From positions 248,001 to 312,000 of the forward strand of contig NZ_QBKI01000005.1 in NCBI RefSeq assembly GCF_003054055.1: 64,000 nucleotides of DNA, given 5' to 3'. The notes under the pieces are model-generated. The model saw only the letters and a list, made by a program, of their open reading frames with translations. It was not told the origin of the DNA and did not search any database. Within the stretch, counting starts at the first letter, position 1; every line of letters starts with the position of its first letter. The stretch is from Pontibacter mucosus. GTDB lineage: Bacteria; Bacteroidota; Bacteroidia; Cytophagales; Hymenobacteraceae. A program made the translations under genes and the position numbers. Positions 1 to 7,793 of the stretch are shown one piece after another.

Positions 1-1630
1 CTGCCGCTGGAGCTGCGCTATTGTAAGGCTCCAGCAAATACCTGTTTGCTAACTTTATAAAATCCCTGACTTGTTCTTGCTGCCACTCCGCATCTTTCCC
101 CATTTCGCCTGCCATCAGGGCAGCCACCTGCGGTGCCATTTCAATAGCAGCTTTTGCATTGAGGAACAGTACCCTTAGCCTTCTTGCCAATACATCTTCC
201 ACTGTTCTGGCCATCTCGTGTCGCACCGCCCATACAACCTCAGCCCCTATGTGCGGAAAAGACCTGTGCAACTTGTTTCCTAATGCCGGATGCTGCGCTG
301 CAAGCACTTCAACTCCCGCAGCATCTGTCCCATAATATAAAAGTGGTTTCAATATATTACTTTTTTCACTCACCGCACCATGTATTCGTAAGTTTGTTGT
401 ATTACATGGTCTTGCTGGCAGCTTCCCGACTGCAATTGCCTTGTCAATAGTGTCCTGCGCCATCTTTCTGTAAGTGGTCCATTTACCGCCTGTTATGGTA
501 ACCAGGCCTGATGCGGCAACGATGAGTTTGTGGCTGCGGGATATCTCTTTGGTGCTTCCGGCATCCTTTGTGGGTGCGGCCAGCGGACGCAGTCCAGCGA
601 ACACACTCAGCACATCCTTCCGCGTTGGCTTGCGTTCCAGGTACTGTCCGGCAGTCTGCAAAATGAAGTCTATCTCTGCTTCCAGGGCTGTTGGCTCCAG
701 GCTATTCTCGTTAAGCGGCGTGTCCGTTGTTCCCAGCAGCACGTGCTCATGCCACGGCACCGCAAACAGTACCCTTCCATCCGGCGTCTTTGGGAGCATG
801 AGCGCATTGTCTCCTTTCAGAAAGGAGCGATCGACTACCACATGCACGCCCTGGCTTGGACGTACCAGCGGATGCTGCTTGGGCACATCCATCTGCAGGA
901 TATCGTTTACAAACACGCCTGTGGCATTGACTACCACCTTTGCTTTCAGCTTATACTTGCGGCCGCTCTCCAAATCACAGGCTTCTACCCCTACAACCTT
1001 CCCTTGCTGATCTTTCACCAGTCCCTCTACCCGCATGTAATTTAGCACTACCCCACCCTGCTCCACGCAGGTTTGGGCCATGTTTACCGCAAGCCGGGCA
1101 TCGTCAAACTGACCATCATAGTACACGATACCTCCTTTAAGGCCATCCCTCCGCACATTCGGCAGCAAGTTTATAACCGTGTCCTTGCTCACAAGAGAAG
1201 TCTTCTGGAACCTGTAGCGGCCCGCCATCCAGTCGTACACTTTCAGGCCAATGCCATAGAACATTTTATCCCACAGGCTGTAGCTCGGTATTACAAAAGG
1301 CTGCACATGCACCAGATGCGGGGCATTCTGCAACAGCAGGCCCCGCTCGTATAAGGCTTCGTACACCAGGCCAATATCCCCCTGCGCAAGGTAGCGCACA
1401 CCACCGTGCACCAATTTTGTACTCCTGCTCGAAGTACCTTTGGCAAAATCAGCCTGCTCCAGAAGCAGGGTCCGGTAACCTCTGGATGCCGCATCTATAC
1501 CAACTCCCAGCCCGGTAGCACCACCTCCAATTACTATCACATCCCATTCCAAATCCGTCTGCTCCAGCTGCTTCGCGAGCGTGGCCCTGTTAAACAGAGA
1601 TTCAGAATATTTCTTTTCGTTTCCTAGCAC
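1..1630 (-). CDS. glpD: Aerobic glycerol-3-phosphate dehydrogenase (partial, C-terminus beyond window)
   Basis: FAD-dependent enzyme that oxidises sn-glycerol-3-phosphate to dihydroxyacetone phosphate at the inner membrane and passes electrons to quinone. Reading the minus strand from about 1630 gives one open frame to the window edge (about 543 residues). It shows an N-terminal Rossmann FAD motif (DVIVIGGGATGLG), then the family block SSRSTKLVHGGVRYLAQGD, and further inside GVHVVVDRSFL, GTTDTPL and GGKWTTYRKMA, all typical of GlpD/GlpA. The first in-frame start after a stop codon is GTG at 1628-1630, with an AT-rich leader and no Shine-Dalgarno sequence, as usual in Bacteroidota. No ATG fits upstream of the FAD motif, so the exact start is uncertain. 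It would take the G3P released by glycerophosphodiesterases. Confidence 0.9.
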   Translation of the reverse strand, partial: MLGNEKKYSESLFNRATLAKQLEQTDLEWDVIVIGGGATGLGVGIDAASRGYRTLLLEQADFAKGTSSRSTKLVHGGVRYLAQGDIGLVYEALYERGLLLQNAPHLVHVQPFVIPSYSLWDKMFYGIGLKVYDWMAGRYRFQKTSLVSKDTVINLLPNVRRDGLKGGIVYYDGQFDDARLAVNMAQTCVEQGGVVLNYMRVEGLVKDQQGKVVGVEACDLESGRKYKLKAKVVVNATGVFVNDILQMDVPKQHPLVRPSQGVHVVVDRSFLKGDNALMLPKTPDGRVLFAVPWHEHVLLGTTDTPLNENSLEPTALEAEIDFILQTAGQYLERKPTRKDVLSVFAGLRPLAAPTKDAGSTKEISRSHKLIVAASGLVTITGGKWTTYRKMAQDTIDKAIAVGKLPARPCNTTNLRIHGAVSEKSNILKPLLYYGTDAAGVEVLAAQHPALGNKLHRSFPHIGAEVVWAVRHEMARTVEDVLARRLRVLFLNAKAAIEMAPQVAALMAGEMGKDAEWQQEQVRDFIKLANRYLLEPYNSAAPAA

Positions 1631-2118
1631 CTAAATGCGTGTTTTATTTATTTACTATTTATTTCGATTTAAAAGTAAAAGAAACTATTTAATAATCAAA
1701 TACAAGGGCACTTTTTTATCATTTTTAATTAAAGTTATACTTTGGAGAACAGTTTAAGCGGCTGATCTAGTAACATAAAGCATGCTAAAATCGCTAAAAC
1801 TATACTTGATAAGAGGGAACTACCATAAAAGGCTCACTTATGGATACACGCTGTATGTACAATGATACAGCTCAACCAAATCGAAAGGTTAGCCAATTTT
1901 GCAGAGCTATTAAAAAGAAGAGGAAAGTATAGACTTGCTGTTTCGAAACCACTTCGAAAAGCAAGTATGTGGTGAGGGAGCTTCTGGTAAGTACTTATCA
2001 GGTCAGCTAGAAGCAAGAACTATGGCAGTGATGTACAATTTTGTGCTACCTCCAGCACTTAACTTTCCGGTTATGTGCCGAAGAAGATATTATACTTTAA
2101 ACAGCATCTTCACTGCAG
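1631..2118. other. Gene-free stretch with one imperfect hairpin
   Basis: No convincing gene. The first 100 bases upstream of glpD are very AT-rich and probably hold its promoter, but I cannot place a clean TAnnTTTG box. An imperfect hairpin lies at 1934-1965 (arms CTTGCTGTTTCGAA and TTCGAAAAGCAAG, one bulged base). On the minus strand it is followed by a pyrimidine-rich stretch, so it could end transcription of the ABC operon to its right. A 37-codon frame starting at 1862 has no recognisable product. Confidence 0.4.
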
Positions 2119-2885
2119 CTATACTTTGGGAACCACCATTAACTTATTGTTCACCATAACTGTGGTAAAACGCACATCATATACATACTCCAGAAAGGTG
2201 TCGGCATGGTTGTCAGGTTCTATACTTAGCGCAACCACCGCCCGGTCTTTCATGAAGTAGCAATGGTCCGCATACAGAAAAGCCATGTTCGGGTCGTGCA
2301 TGATGGCGATGACTGTCAGGTTATTTTCTGTTAGCTTTTTGAGCTTCTCCAACACATAGGTCTGGTAATAAACATCGAGGTGGTTGGTGGGCTCGTCGAG
2401 CAGAATGATGCGGGGATGTTGTACGAGCACCCGCGCAATCATCACCAGTTGCTGCTCGCCACCCGAGAGTTCGGTATAGGGCCTGTCGGCCAGGTGGCTG
2501 ATACCCAGATCTTCGATGGCCTGCCCCACCTTTTCCCTGTCGCTTTTACCGGGTGAGAAGGCGGAAAAAGCTGCCCTACCCGTCAGCACCACATCCTTCA
2601 CCTGAAAGCGAAACACCGATTTATGAAATTGCGGCAGAAAGCCCAGCACACGGGCGCAATCCGAGAAGGACATGTTGCTTCTTCCTTCCCCATCAACTTC
2701 ACCGAACCCTGCTTATACTTCTGCAGGCCTGCCATGATGTTGAAGAGCGTGGACTTGCCGCTGCCGTTGCGGCCAAGCAAAACAGAAAACCGGTTGGCCG
2801 GAAAGGTCACATTTACCTCTTCCAGTACTGGCGTTTGGCCATCCCCGAAGCTGAGGTTCCTTACTTCTATTGCTGCTTCTGTCAT
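2119..2885 (-). pseudogene. ABC transporter ATPase of siderophore/cobalamin (FecE/BtuD) type, frameshifted
   Basis: Cytoplasmic ATPase of an importer for an iron chelate, haem or cobalamin; the substrate cannot be told. The N-terminal half (from ATG at 2885) holds the Walker A motif GRNGSGKSTL. The C-terminal half is in another frame and holds the signature LSGGEQQ, Walker B IILLDEP and the switch histidine in IAIMHD. The frames cross at about 2676-2693, in a purine-rich run on the coding strand, so a one-base change explains the break. The start overlaps the permease stop in an ATGA arrangement, the usual translational coupling of such operons. Because both partner genes are also broken, true decay is likelier than a sequencing error. 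Confidence 0.85.
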
Positions 2886-3888
2886 ACCCAGTTGATTTTG
2901 TTTTTCTTTATTAAAAACAGAAAGAAAGGCGCTCCCAGCAACATCGTGAAAATGCCAATCGGAATTTCGAACTCCATCAGCGAGCGGGAGAAGTTATCGA
3001 TGATAACCAGAAAAGACCCGCCAAAGCAAATGTTGGCCGGCATGGCTTTCCGGTTGTCAGGCCTAACCAGCATACGCGTGAGGTGCGGCATGAACAAGCC
3101 ATACATGCTGATGACGCCAGCCGTCGCCACCGATGTAGAGGTGGTGAGCGTAGCCAGGCATACCAGTATGGCTTTATCGGCAGTAGGGTTCACACCAACA
3201 GCTTTCGCCTCCTCCTCCCCCAAGGCCAGCAAATTAAGCCACCAGCGCATCAGGCACATCCCCCTATCCCTGCTCCCACCGGCAAGGCAGCTGTATTAAG
3301 CTTATCCCAGGAGGCGTGGTGCAGGTTACCCATGGTCCACTGCACAATCGCCTGCAGTTTATAGGGGTCGCTGATATACTGCACGACGGTGAGGGAGGCC
3401 GTGAAAATACCCGACACAATCATTCCGGAAAGTATAACTGCTACAATAGAAGAACGATTGTTGCTGAAGGCGAAGGAATAAGTCAGTAGTACGGAAACCA
3501 CGCCCAAGGCAAAAGCCGCCAGGTTGATGTTGATAAAGGGAAACGCAATGACCAGCGCCGCTCCGAAAGCAGAGCCCGAGGAGATGCCCAGCACATAGGG
3601 ATCCACCAGCGGGTTCCGGAAGATGCCTTGCAAGGCTCCTCCGGAGGAAGCCAGCCCTGCTCCGATGATGAACGTGAGCAACACCCGGGGCAGCCGAACA
3701 TTCTCGATGATGTTGTTGACCATGAACAACTTCGTGGAGCCTTCGTCAACACTGCCTGCCAGCGCAGCCCTGCCCCACTCCCAATAATCGGCAAATTGGA
3801 GTCCTTGGGACGGACCCACCGTCAGGGAATACAGCAGGAGCGGTAAGGGCAGGCCATAGATCAAAAAGGCTGTCAGGAATTTCCTCAT
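2882..3888 (-). pseudogene. FecCD-family ABC permease, frameshifted
   Basis: Inner-membrane permease of the same importer. The N-terminal piece (3888 to about 3250) has the family features: an N-terminal membrane segment, then LPRVLLTFIIGAGLASSGG and GIFRNPLVDPYVLGISSGS. The C-terminal piece (about 3259 to 2882) continues in another frame with LNLLALGEEEAKAVGV and the late block GLFMPHLTR. The break is in a run of five C on the + strand (3260-3264); one extra base would restore a normal protein of about 335 residues. The ATG overlaps the stop of the binding-protein gene (ATGA), and its own stop overlaps the ATPase start. Confidence 0.85.
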
Positions 3889-4361
3889 TCGAGTAGCGCT
3901 GCAGCTTTGTCCCCATACAGATTCGTCATGATGTCCCTTCGGTTCTTTTCGAGGTCGAAGTTCTCTTTCTCGCCATAGCAGATATTATGCAGCTCGATGG
4001 CGGCATACATGATCTTGAGGGTATGGGGGTCGTAGTAAAAAGGTGGCTCCAGCACATGCACCTGTTTGTTTCTGACGGCTTTCAACACCGAAAGCTCCTT
4101 TTTGCTATAGAGTTCCTGCGGGTCTGTGTCCCAGAGCAGGATCAGGTCCGGTTCCCAGGAAATCAGCGTTTGGGAGTTGATTTTGGGCTGATCCACGGCA
4201 AAGGTACAGGCGTTTTTTACGCCAGCCAGCCGGAAGCACTCGCTCATGCGGCTGTTCCGGCCCGACGTAGAATAAATTCGGCCACCCGACCAGGCATAGT
4301 ACACCGACTTCTTCTGCCCGATATACTTTGTCGCTTCCTGTATCTCATTCAATTTTTCACC
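3885..4361 (-). pseudogene. Periplasmic binding protein of the ABC importer, 5' half lost to an IS element
   Basis: C-terminal lobe of a FecB/BtuF-type substrate-binding protein, which would deliver its ligand to the permease encoded just downstream. Recognisable stretches are EATKYIGQKKSVYYAWSGG, SWEPDLILLWDTDP and a tail typical of the family. The reading frame runs upstream straight into the terminal inverted repeat of the IS element at 4362, so the signal peptide and N-terminal lobe are missing. The methionine that seems to start the frame lies inside IS sequence. The missing half is not found on the far side of the element, so insertion was followed by deletion or rearrangement. Confidence 0.8.
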
Positions 4362-4960
4362 AGAAGCTATCTCATAAATGCCTTTAACAAAATCAGCATA
4401 CATGCCAGTAGGATGAATGCCTTGAAGTTTTCTTCCTTATACTCATACCTGATCAGGCATCTTCTGTAATTGAACAACCAAGCAAAGAACCTCTCGACTT
4501 TCCATCTTCGCTTGTAGCGTCGGAGTTTCCTGACGTCCTGCGTCTTTTTCTTTGCTCTGCTACTCCTGTTAGGGGTAATCATCTCAATGCCCTGCCGGCT
4601 TAGCGCCTGATCCAGAGGGTCCGAATCGTAGGCCTTACTCCGATGAGCCTTTCAGGCAGAGAGTCAATAAACCGCCCCTCCAAATCACCCCTTGCTCCTG
4701 CCACTGCTGGAACCTTCTGTGGCAAGTCTGGCAGGGAGGGTAAATCACTGGCAAATGGCTCCATTGTGCTCCTGTCTTCAGTATCCACAGGATTCCTTCT
4801 AGCACTTCACGTTTGTCTCGCCAGGGCCTGCCTTTCCCGTCAGACCTTCTGGCTCCATCAGGAACCAAATCCTTTAGCTTATCCCACTGTTTATCTGTCA
4901 ACTTCATGACAGATAAACAACCCGCTATGGAAGAAAATCCCTATTTATGAGATAGCTTCT
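4362..4960 (-). mobile_element. Internally deleted IS5-family element (599 bp)
   Basis: Bounded by perfect 18-bp inverted repeats, AGAAGCTATCTCATAAAT at 4362-4379 and its reverse complement at 4943-4960. Inside are the two ends of an IS5-family (IS427-like) transposase but not its middle. Complete relatives are usually around 850 bp, so roughly 250 bp, including the first catalytic aspartates, have been lost. No target-site duplication is visible, consistent with later loss of flanking DNA. The intact ends mean it could still be moved by a full-length relative elsewhere. Confidence 0.85.
4367..4907 (-). pseudogene. IS5-family transposase remnant
   Basis: The N-terminal part (from ATG at 4907) reads LTDKQWDKLKDLVPD, GRPWRDKREVLEGILWIL and YPPCQTCHRRFQQW, the classic N-terminal DUF4096-type domain of this transposase group. 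The C-terminal part (from about 4582) has RYKRRWKVERFFAWLFNYRR, which contains the last catalytic glutamate of the DDE triad (KVER). About 80-90 residues between them, with the two catalytic aspartates, are absent, and the frame is interrupted around 4583-4680. It cannot encode an active enzyme. Confidence 0.85.
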
Positions 4961-5416
4961 AATAGCACGGGCACTATTACTGTCATTCCAAAATGAATGT
5001 AACCTCTTCATGCTGAAATAGCACACTTTAAATAACACTAAACCTAGACTATTTTTAACTTTTTTTGACTAAACTCGCTATTCTACTCTTCTTCATCTCT
5101 CGGATTATAGTCAGTTTTCATCTACTGCTGGCTGACACATGAGACTGAATATCAGCTCACAACCGGAACCATAATTTAGGTAAATCCTGTAAAAGAATTG
5201 GTTGGGTATCTGGGAGGCAGGTCTTTATAGTTATCAAACCACTCAGGAGCGCATTGGCAGGGGTAATGTGGCGAGTTGAATACCCTTTTGCAAATCAGGC
5301 CTTTCCTTAATCTAAAAAACAGAGGATTCAGGGCGCAGGAGGACCTAGGGCGCCTTGGGCAAAGCTGCCCCAGTTTGTCCCGCGCAGGAAGGCTGGATCG
5401 CCCTAAAGGAGTGTTA
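4961..5416. other. Gene-free stretch right of the IS element
   Basis: AT-rich from 4961 to about 5270, then more GC-rich up to the end of the LacI gene. I find no coding potential, no trace of the missing 5' half of the binding-protein gene, and no convincing terminator. It is presumably scar DNA from the IS-associated rearrangement. Confidence 0.4.
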
Positions 5417-6448
5417 TCAGACGCCGCGCGGCGCCTTTGGCCTGGAGGAGTCCCGCTCCCTGAGCTCTGCCTTGAGCACCACCTGATGCACCGTCTCCTT
5501 CCCGTCCCGCAGCAGCTCGAGCATGATCTCCATCAGTTTATGGCCGATTTCCTCCAGCGGCTGGGCCACCGCTGAGATGGAGGGCGTATGAATCCGGAAG
5601 AACTCCGTATCATCGAAGGTCATGATCCCCCAGTCGGTCAGCTTACCGGGAAAGTGCTCGCGCATCACCAGCAGGCCCTGCTGGGTCAGGTAGTTGGTCG
5701 CAAAGAAAACAGCGTCCAGCTCCGGGTGCGCTTCAAAGAACCCCCGCATACAGCTTTCCCCCTCCGGGGCATCCGCCCGGTAGGGCAACTTGAGCACCCT
5801 GCTTTTGAGCCTTACCTCCTTCACCGCCTTTTTGTAGCCTTTCAGGCGGTCCAACATCTGGGTCTGGCTGGTGTCGAGCGTCACAAAGCCTATGTCCCTG
5901 TAGCCATTCCCAATCAAATGCCTGGTGGCCCGGTAAGTGGCGTTTTCGTTGTCTATCACCACGTAATTCGTCTCCAGGCCGGGGAAATAGCGGTCGAACA
6001 GAATCACGGGGATGCCCGCCTCCAGCAATGCCTGTATCTGTTTTTTGGCGCCTGCCGAGGGGATGATGATGTAGCCTGTTACCTGCTGATCCCTGAAAAC
6101 CTGCAGCAGCTCCTGGGTGTGCCGGTCGTCATTCTCGTTGCTGCAGAAAATAACCTTGTAGCCTTTCCTGTAGGCGATGACCTCGATGATGCGGGCCAGG
6201 CGGGCAAAGAAGGGGTTGGAGATGTCCTCCACCATGAAGACGATGATGTTGGACTTGCCCGTACGGAGGCTCTGCGCCAGCCGGTTGGGGCTGTAATTGA
6301 CCTCCTTAGCGTAGCTGAGGACCCGTTGGGTCACCTCTTCAGAGATGCGCATCTCCGGTCCTTTGCCGTTCAGCACGAAGGACACAGTGGTTACGGAGAC
6401 GTTCAGCCTGGAGGCAATGTCCTTGATGGAGGGTCGTTTGGGTCTCAA
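5417..6448 (-). CDS. LacI/PurR-family transcriptional regulator
   Basis: A 343-residue repressor-type protein. Residues 6-55 form the helix-turn-helix and hinge helix (SIKDIASRLNVSVTTVSFVL, then YSPNRLAQSLRTGKSNIIVF). The rest is a periplasmic-binding-protein-like effector domain (NPFFARLARIIE, PVILFDRYFP, GFVTLD, AVFFATNYL, IMTFDDTEFF, ISAVAQP). Such proteins normally bind a sugar or purine and release DNA when induced. It lies 123 bp downstream of the SGNH hydrolase gene on the same strand, so it may control that gene or a nearby sugar pathway. The effector cannot be deduced. Confidence 0.93.
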   Translation of the reverse strand: MRPKRPSIKDIASRLNVSVTTVSFVLNGKGPEMRISEEVTQRVLSYAKEVNYSPNRLAQSLRTGKSNIIVFMVEDISNPFFARLARIIEVIAYRKGYKVIFCSNENDDRHTQELLQVFRDQQVTGYIIIPSAGAKKQIQALLEAGIPVILFDRYFPGLETNYVVIDNENATYRATRHLIGNGYRDIGFVTLDTSQTQMLDRLKGYKKAVKEVRLKSRVLKLPYRADAPEGESCMRGFFEAHPELDAVFFATNYLTQQGLLVMREHFPGKLTDWGIMTFDDTEFFRIHTPSISAVAQPLEEIGHKLMEIMLELLRDGKETVHQVVLKAELRERDSSRPKAPRGV

Positions 6449-6571
6449 TTTTCGAAAACAATTGGCGGTTTACAAATAACCGCCCATGATGGAGAAGGTG
6501 TTGGGGCACTACCGGTTGCTACTGCTGCTGCTCCATTGTACGGGTTTGCCCCTAAAAAGGAAAGCAGGAAA

Positions 6572-7273
6572 CTAGTTTTTCCGGGCCCTGGGCTTCAACT
6601 CCTGCCTGGACGCCTTCTTCACCGCCTGGAGCACCAGGGGCTCCATCACGGCGTAGCCCTCCAGGTTGGGGTGCACGCCGTCGCCGGAGTACTCCTTCTT
6701 CAGGCCCTGTTCCTTGTCGGCCATGGCTGGGAAGTAGTCCAGGTAGACGAAGCCCTGCTCTTCCGCGTACCGCTTCATCCACGCGTTCACCTGGGCGATC
6801 ATGCCCACCGCGTCGGCCTCCTTGCTCCACGGGTACTCCTTCACCGGCAAAATGGAACTGAGCACCACCTTTACCCCGTTGGCCTTCGCCAGCTGGGCCA
6901 TGGCCGCCAGGTTGTCGGTTATCATCTTCACTGTGGAGGGGCCGGTGTTGCCGGCGATGTCGTTGGTGCCAGCCAGGATGACCACCACCTGCGGCTTCAG
7001 ATCGAGCACGTCGGGGGTGAAGCGGATGAGCATCTGGGGCGTGGTCTGCCCCCCGATGCCCCGGCCCACGAAGCCGTGCTTTTCGAAGAACTCGGGCCGC
7101 TGCTGCCACCAGCCCTCGGTGATGGAGTTGCCCATGAACACGGCCTTGGGGGGCGTGGCAGAGGCGATGACCTGCTGGTTGGCGGCCTCGTACTTCTGCA
7201 GGTTGGGCCAGTCCTGGGCATAAGCGGTTGCGGTCATCGATAAGAGCGCTAAGGAGAGTAGTATTCGCTTCAT
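6572..7273 (-). CDS. Secreted SGNH/GDSL-family hydrolase
   Basis: A 233-residue esterase or lipase-like enzyme with a Sec signal peptide (cleavage probably after TATAYAQ, about residue 20). All SGNH blocks are present: block I FMGNSITEGWW (catalytic Ser in GNSI), block II glycine in GRGIGGQTT, block III GTNDIAGN with the Asn, and block V DGVHPNLEGY with the catalytic Asp and His. It belongs to the platelet-activating-factor-acetylhydrolase-like group often found in Bacteroidota carbohydrate loci as deacetylases. Likely substrates are acetyl esters on glycans (inference). The LacI regulator follows on the same strand. Confidence 0.92.
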   Translation of the reverse strand: MKRILLSLALLSMTATAYAQDWPNLQKYEAANQQVIASATPPKAVFMGNSITEGWWQQRPEFFEKHGFVGRGIGGQTTPQMLIRFTPDVLDLKPQVVVILAGTNDIAGNTGPSTVKMITDNLAAMAQLAKANGVKVVLSSILPVKEYPWSKEADAVGMIAQVNAWMKRYAEEQGFVYLDYFPAMADKEQGLKKEYSGDGVHPNLEGYAVMEPLVLQAVKKASRQELKPRARKN

Positions 7274-7594
7274 GGTTTTATGGTATGTTCCTGTCCTGGT
7301 ATTTAGAGCTGCAGGGCGGCGGCAGAAAGCATCCCACCCGGATGCGGCATGTAAAATATTACTTTTCCACTTATAAAACTATTAGTTTTCGTTTGATTAT
7401 AAAGCCCCGCGCACAGAAACTACCCTCAGCTTGCTTGGGAGCATCTGCAAAAACCCACTCTAAGCAGCAGGTTACGCCGCTACCTTAGCTGCTGCAACCT
7501 ATCCAAGGCAGCTTTTCACTGTAATATATTGACCATTAACATATTTATATCGATTTCATTAGCATATATAGAAAATAGTCTCCATATTACCGCC
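7274..7594. other. Divergent intergenic region before the thr leader
   Basis: This gap separates the SGNH hydrolase (leftward) from the thr leader (rightward) and should hold both promoters. It is AT-rich near 7500-7590. I see no perfect TAnnTTTG box, so the promoters are not placed. A TTG at 7529 is in frame with the leader peptide, but the ATGs at 7595 or 7604 give a more normal leader length. Confidence 0.4.
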
Positions 7595-7717
7595 ATGCAA
7601 TCCATGAGCAACAACCTGTTTTCAACTACTATTATTATCTCCACCGGGATCATTACGATTACCGGGACAACAGGCTATTGCACATGGGGAAAGGAATATT
7701 ATCGTAGTATGAGTTAA
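7595..7717 (+). CDS. Threonine/isoleucine-rich leader peptide of the thr operon
   Basis: A 40-residue peptide (start ATG 7595; ATG 7604 is also possible) whose residues 11-30 hold eight to nine threonines and six isoleucines, including Thr-Thr-Ile-Ile-Ile and Ile-Ile-Thr-Ile-Thr. It sits just upstream of a perfect intrinsic terminator and thrA. This is the layout of the enterobacterial thrL attenuator, although the sequence is unrelated. A ribosome stalling on Thr or Ile codons at 7625-7672 would leave 7685-7694 free to pair with the terminator's 5' arm. A ribosome reaching the stop at 7715-7717 would cover that segment and let the terminator form. The composition is far from chance. No experimental support is available here. 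Confidence 0.85.
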   Translation: MQSMSNNLFSTTIIISTGIITITGTTGYCTWGKEYYRSMS

Positions 7718-7753
7718 AAAAACGCATCATAACCTACAAAAAGGCCTTCCTCA
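7685..7753 (+). promoter_or_regulatory. Candidate antiterminator of the thr attenuator
   Basis: TGGGGAAAGG at 7685-7694 can pair with CCTTCCTCA at 7745-7753, nine pairs with one bulged A and one G-U. The second segment is the 5' arm of the terminator stem, so the two structures exclude each other. The first segment overlaps leader codons 31-33, just after the Thr/Ile block, as the attenuation model needs. Confidence 0.6.
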
Positions 7754-7778
7754 CTTCCTGAGGAAGGCCTTTTTGTTT
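7738..7778 (+). terminator. Attenuator terminator upstream of thrA
   Basis: A perfect 16-bp stem (arms 7738-7753 and 7759-7774, core AAGGCCTTCCTCA) with a five-base loop, followed by TTTTTG and more T. It lies between the leader stop codon and the thrA start at 7794, so it can only act on operon read-through. Confidence 0.92.
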
Positions 7779-7793
7779 TAATCCCTTTATAAC

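Noticed and set aside
2676..3264. Programmed frameshifting in the ABC ATPase and permease genes
   Set aside because: No slippery heptamer plus stimulatory structure was seen, and the third gene of the operon is truncated, so mutation is simpler.
5588..7243. 551-codon + strand ORF
   Set aside because: It is antisense to the LacI regulator and the SGNH hydrolase, both of which have clear motifs; its own translation is His/Val/Leu-rich without a known domain.
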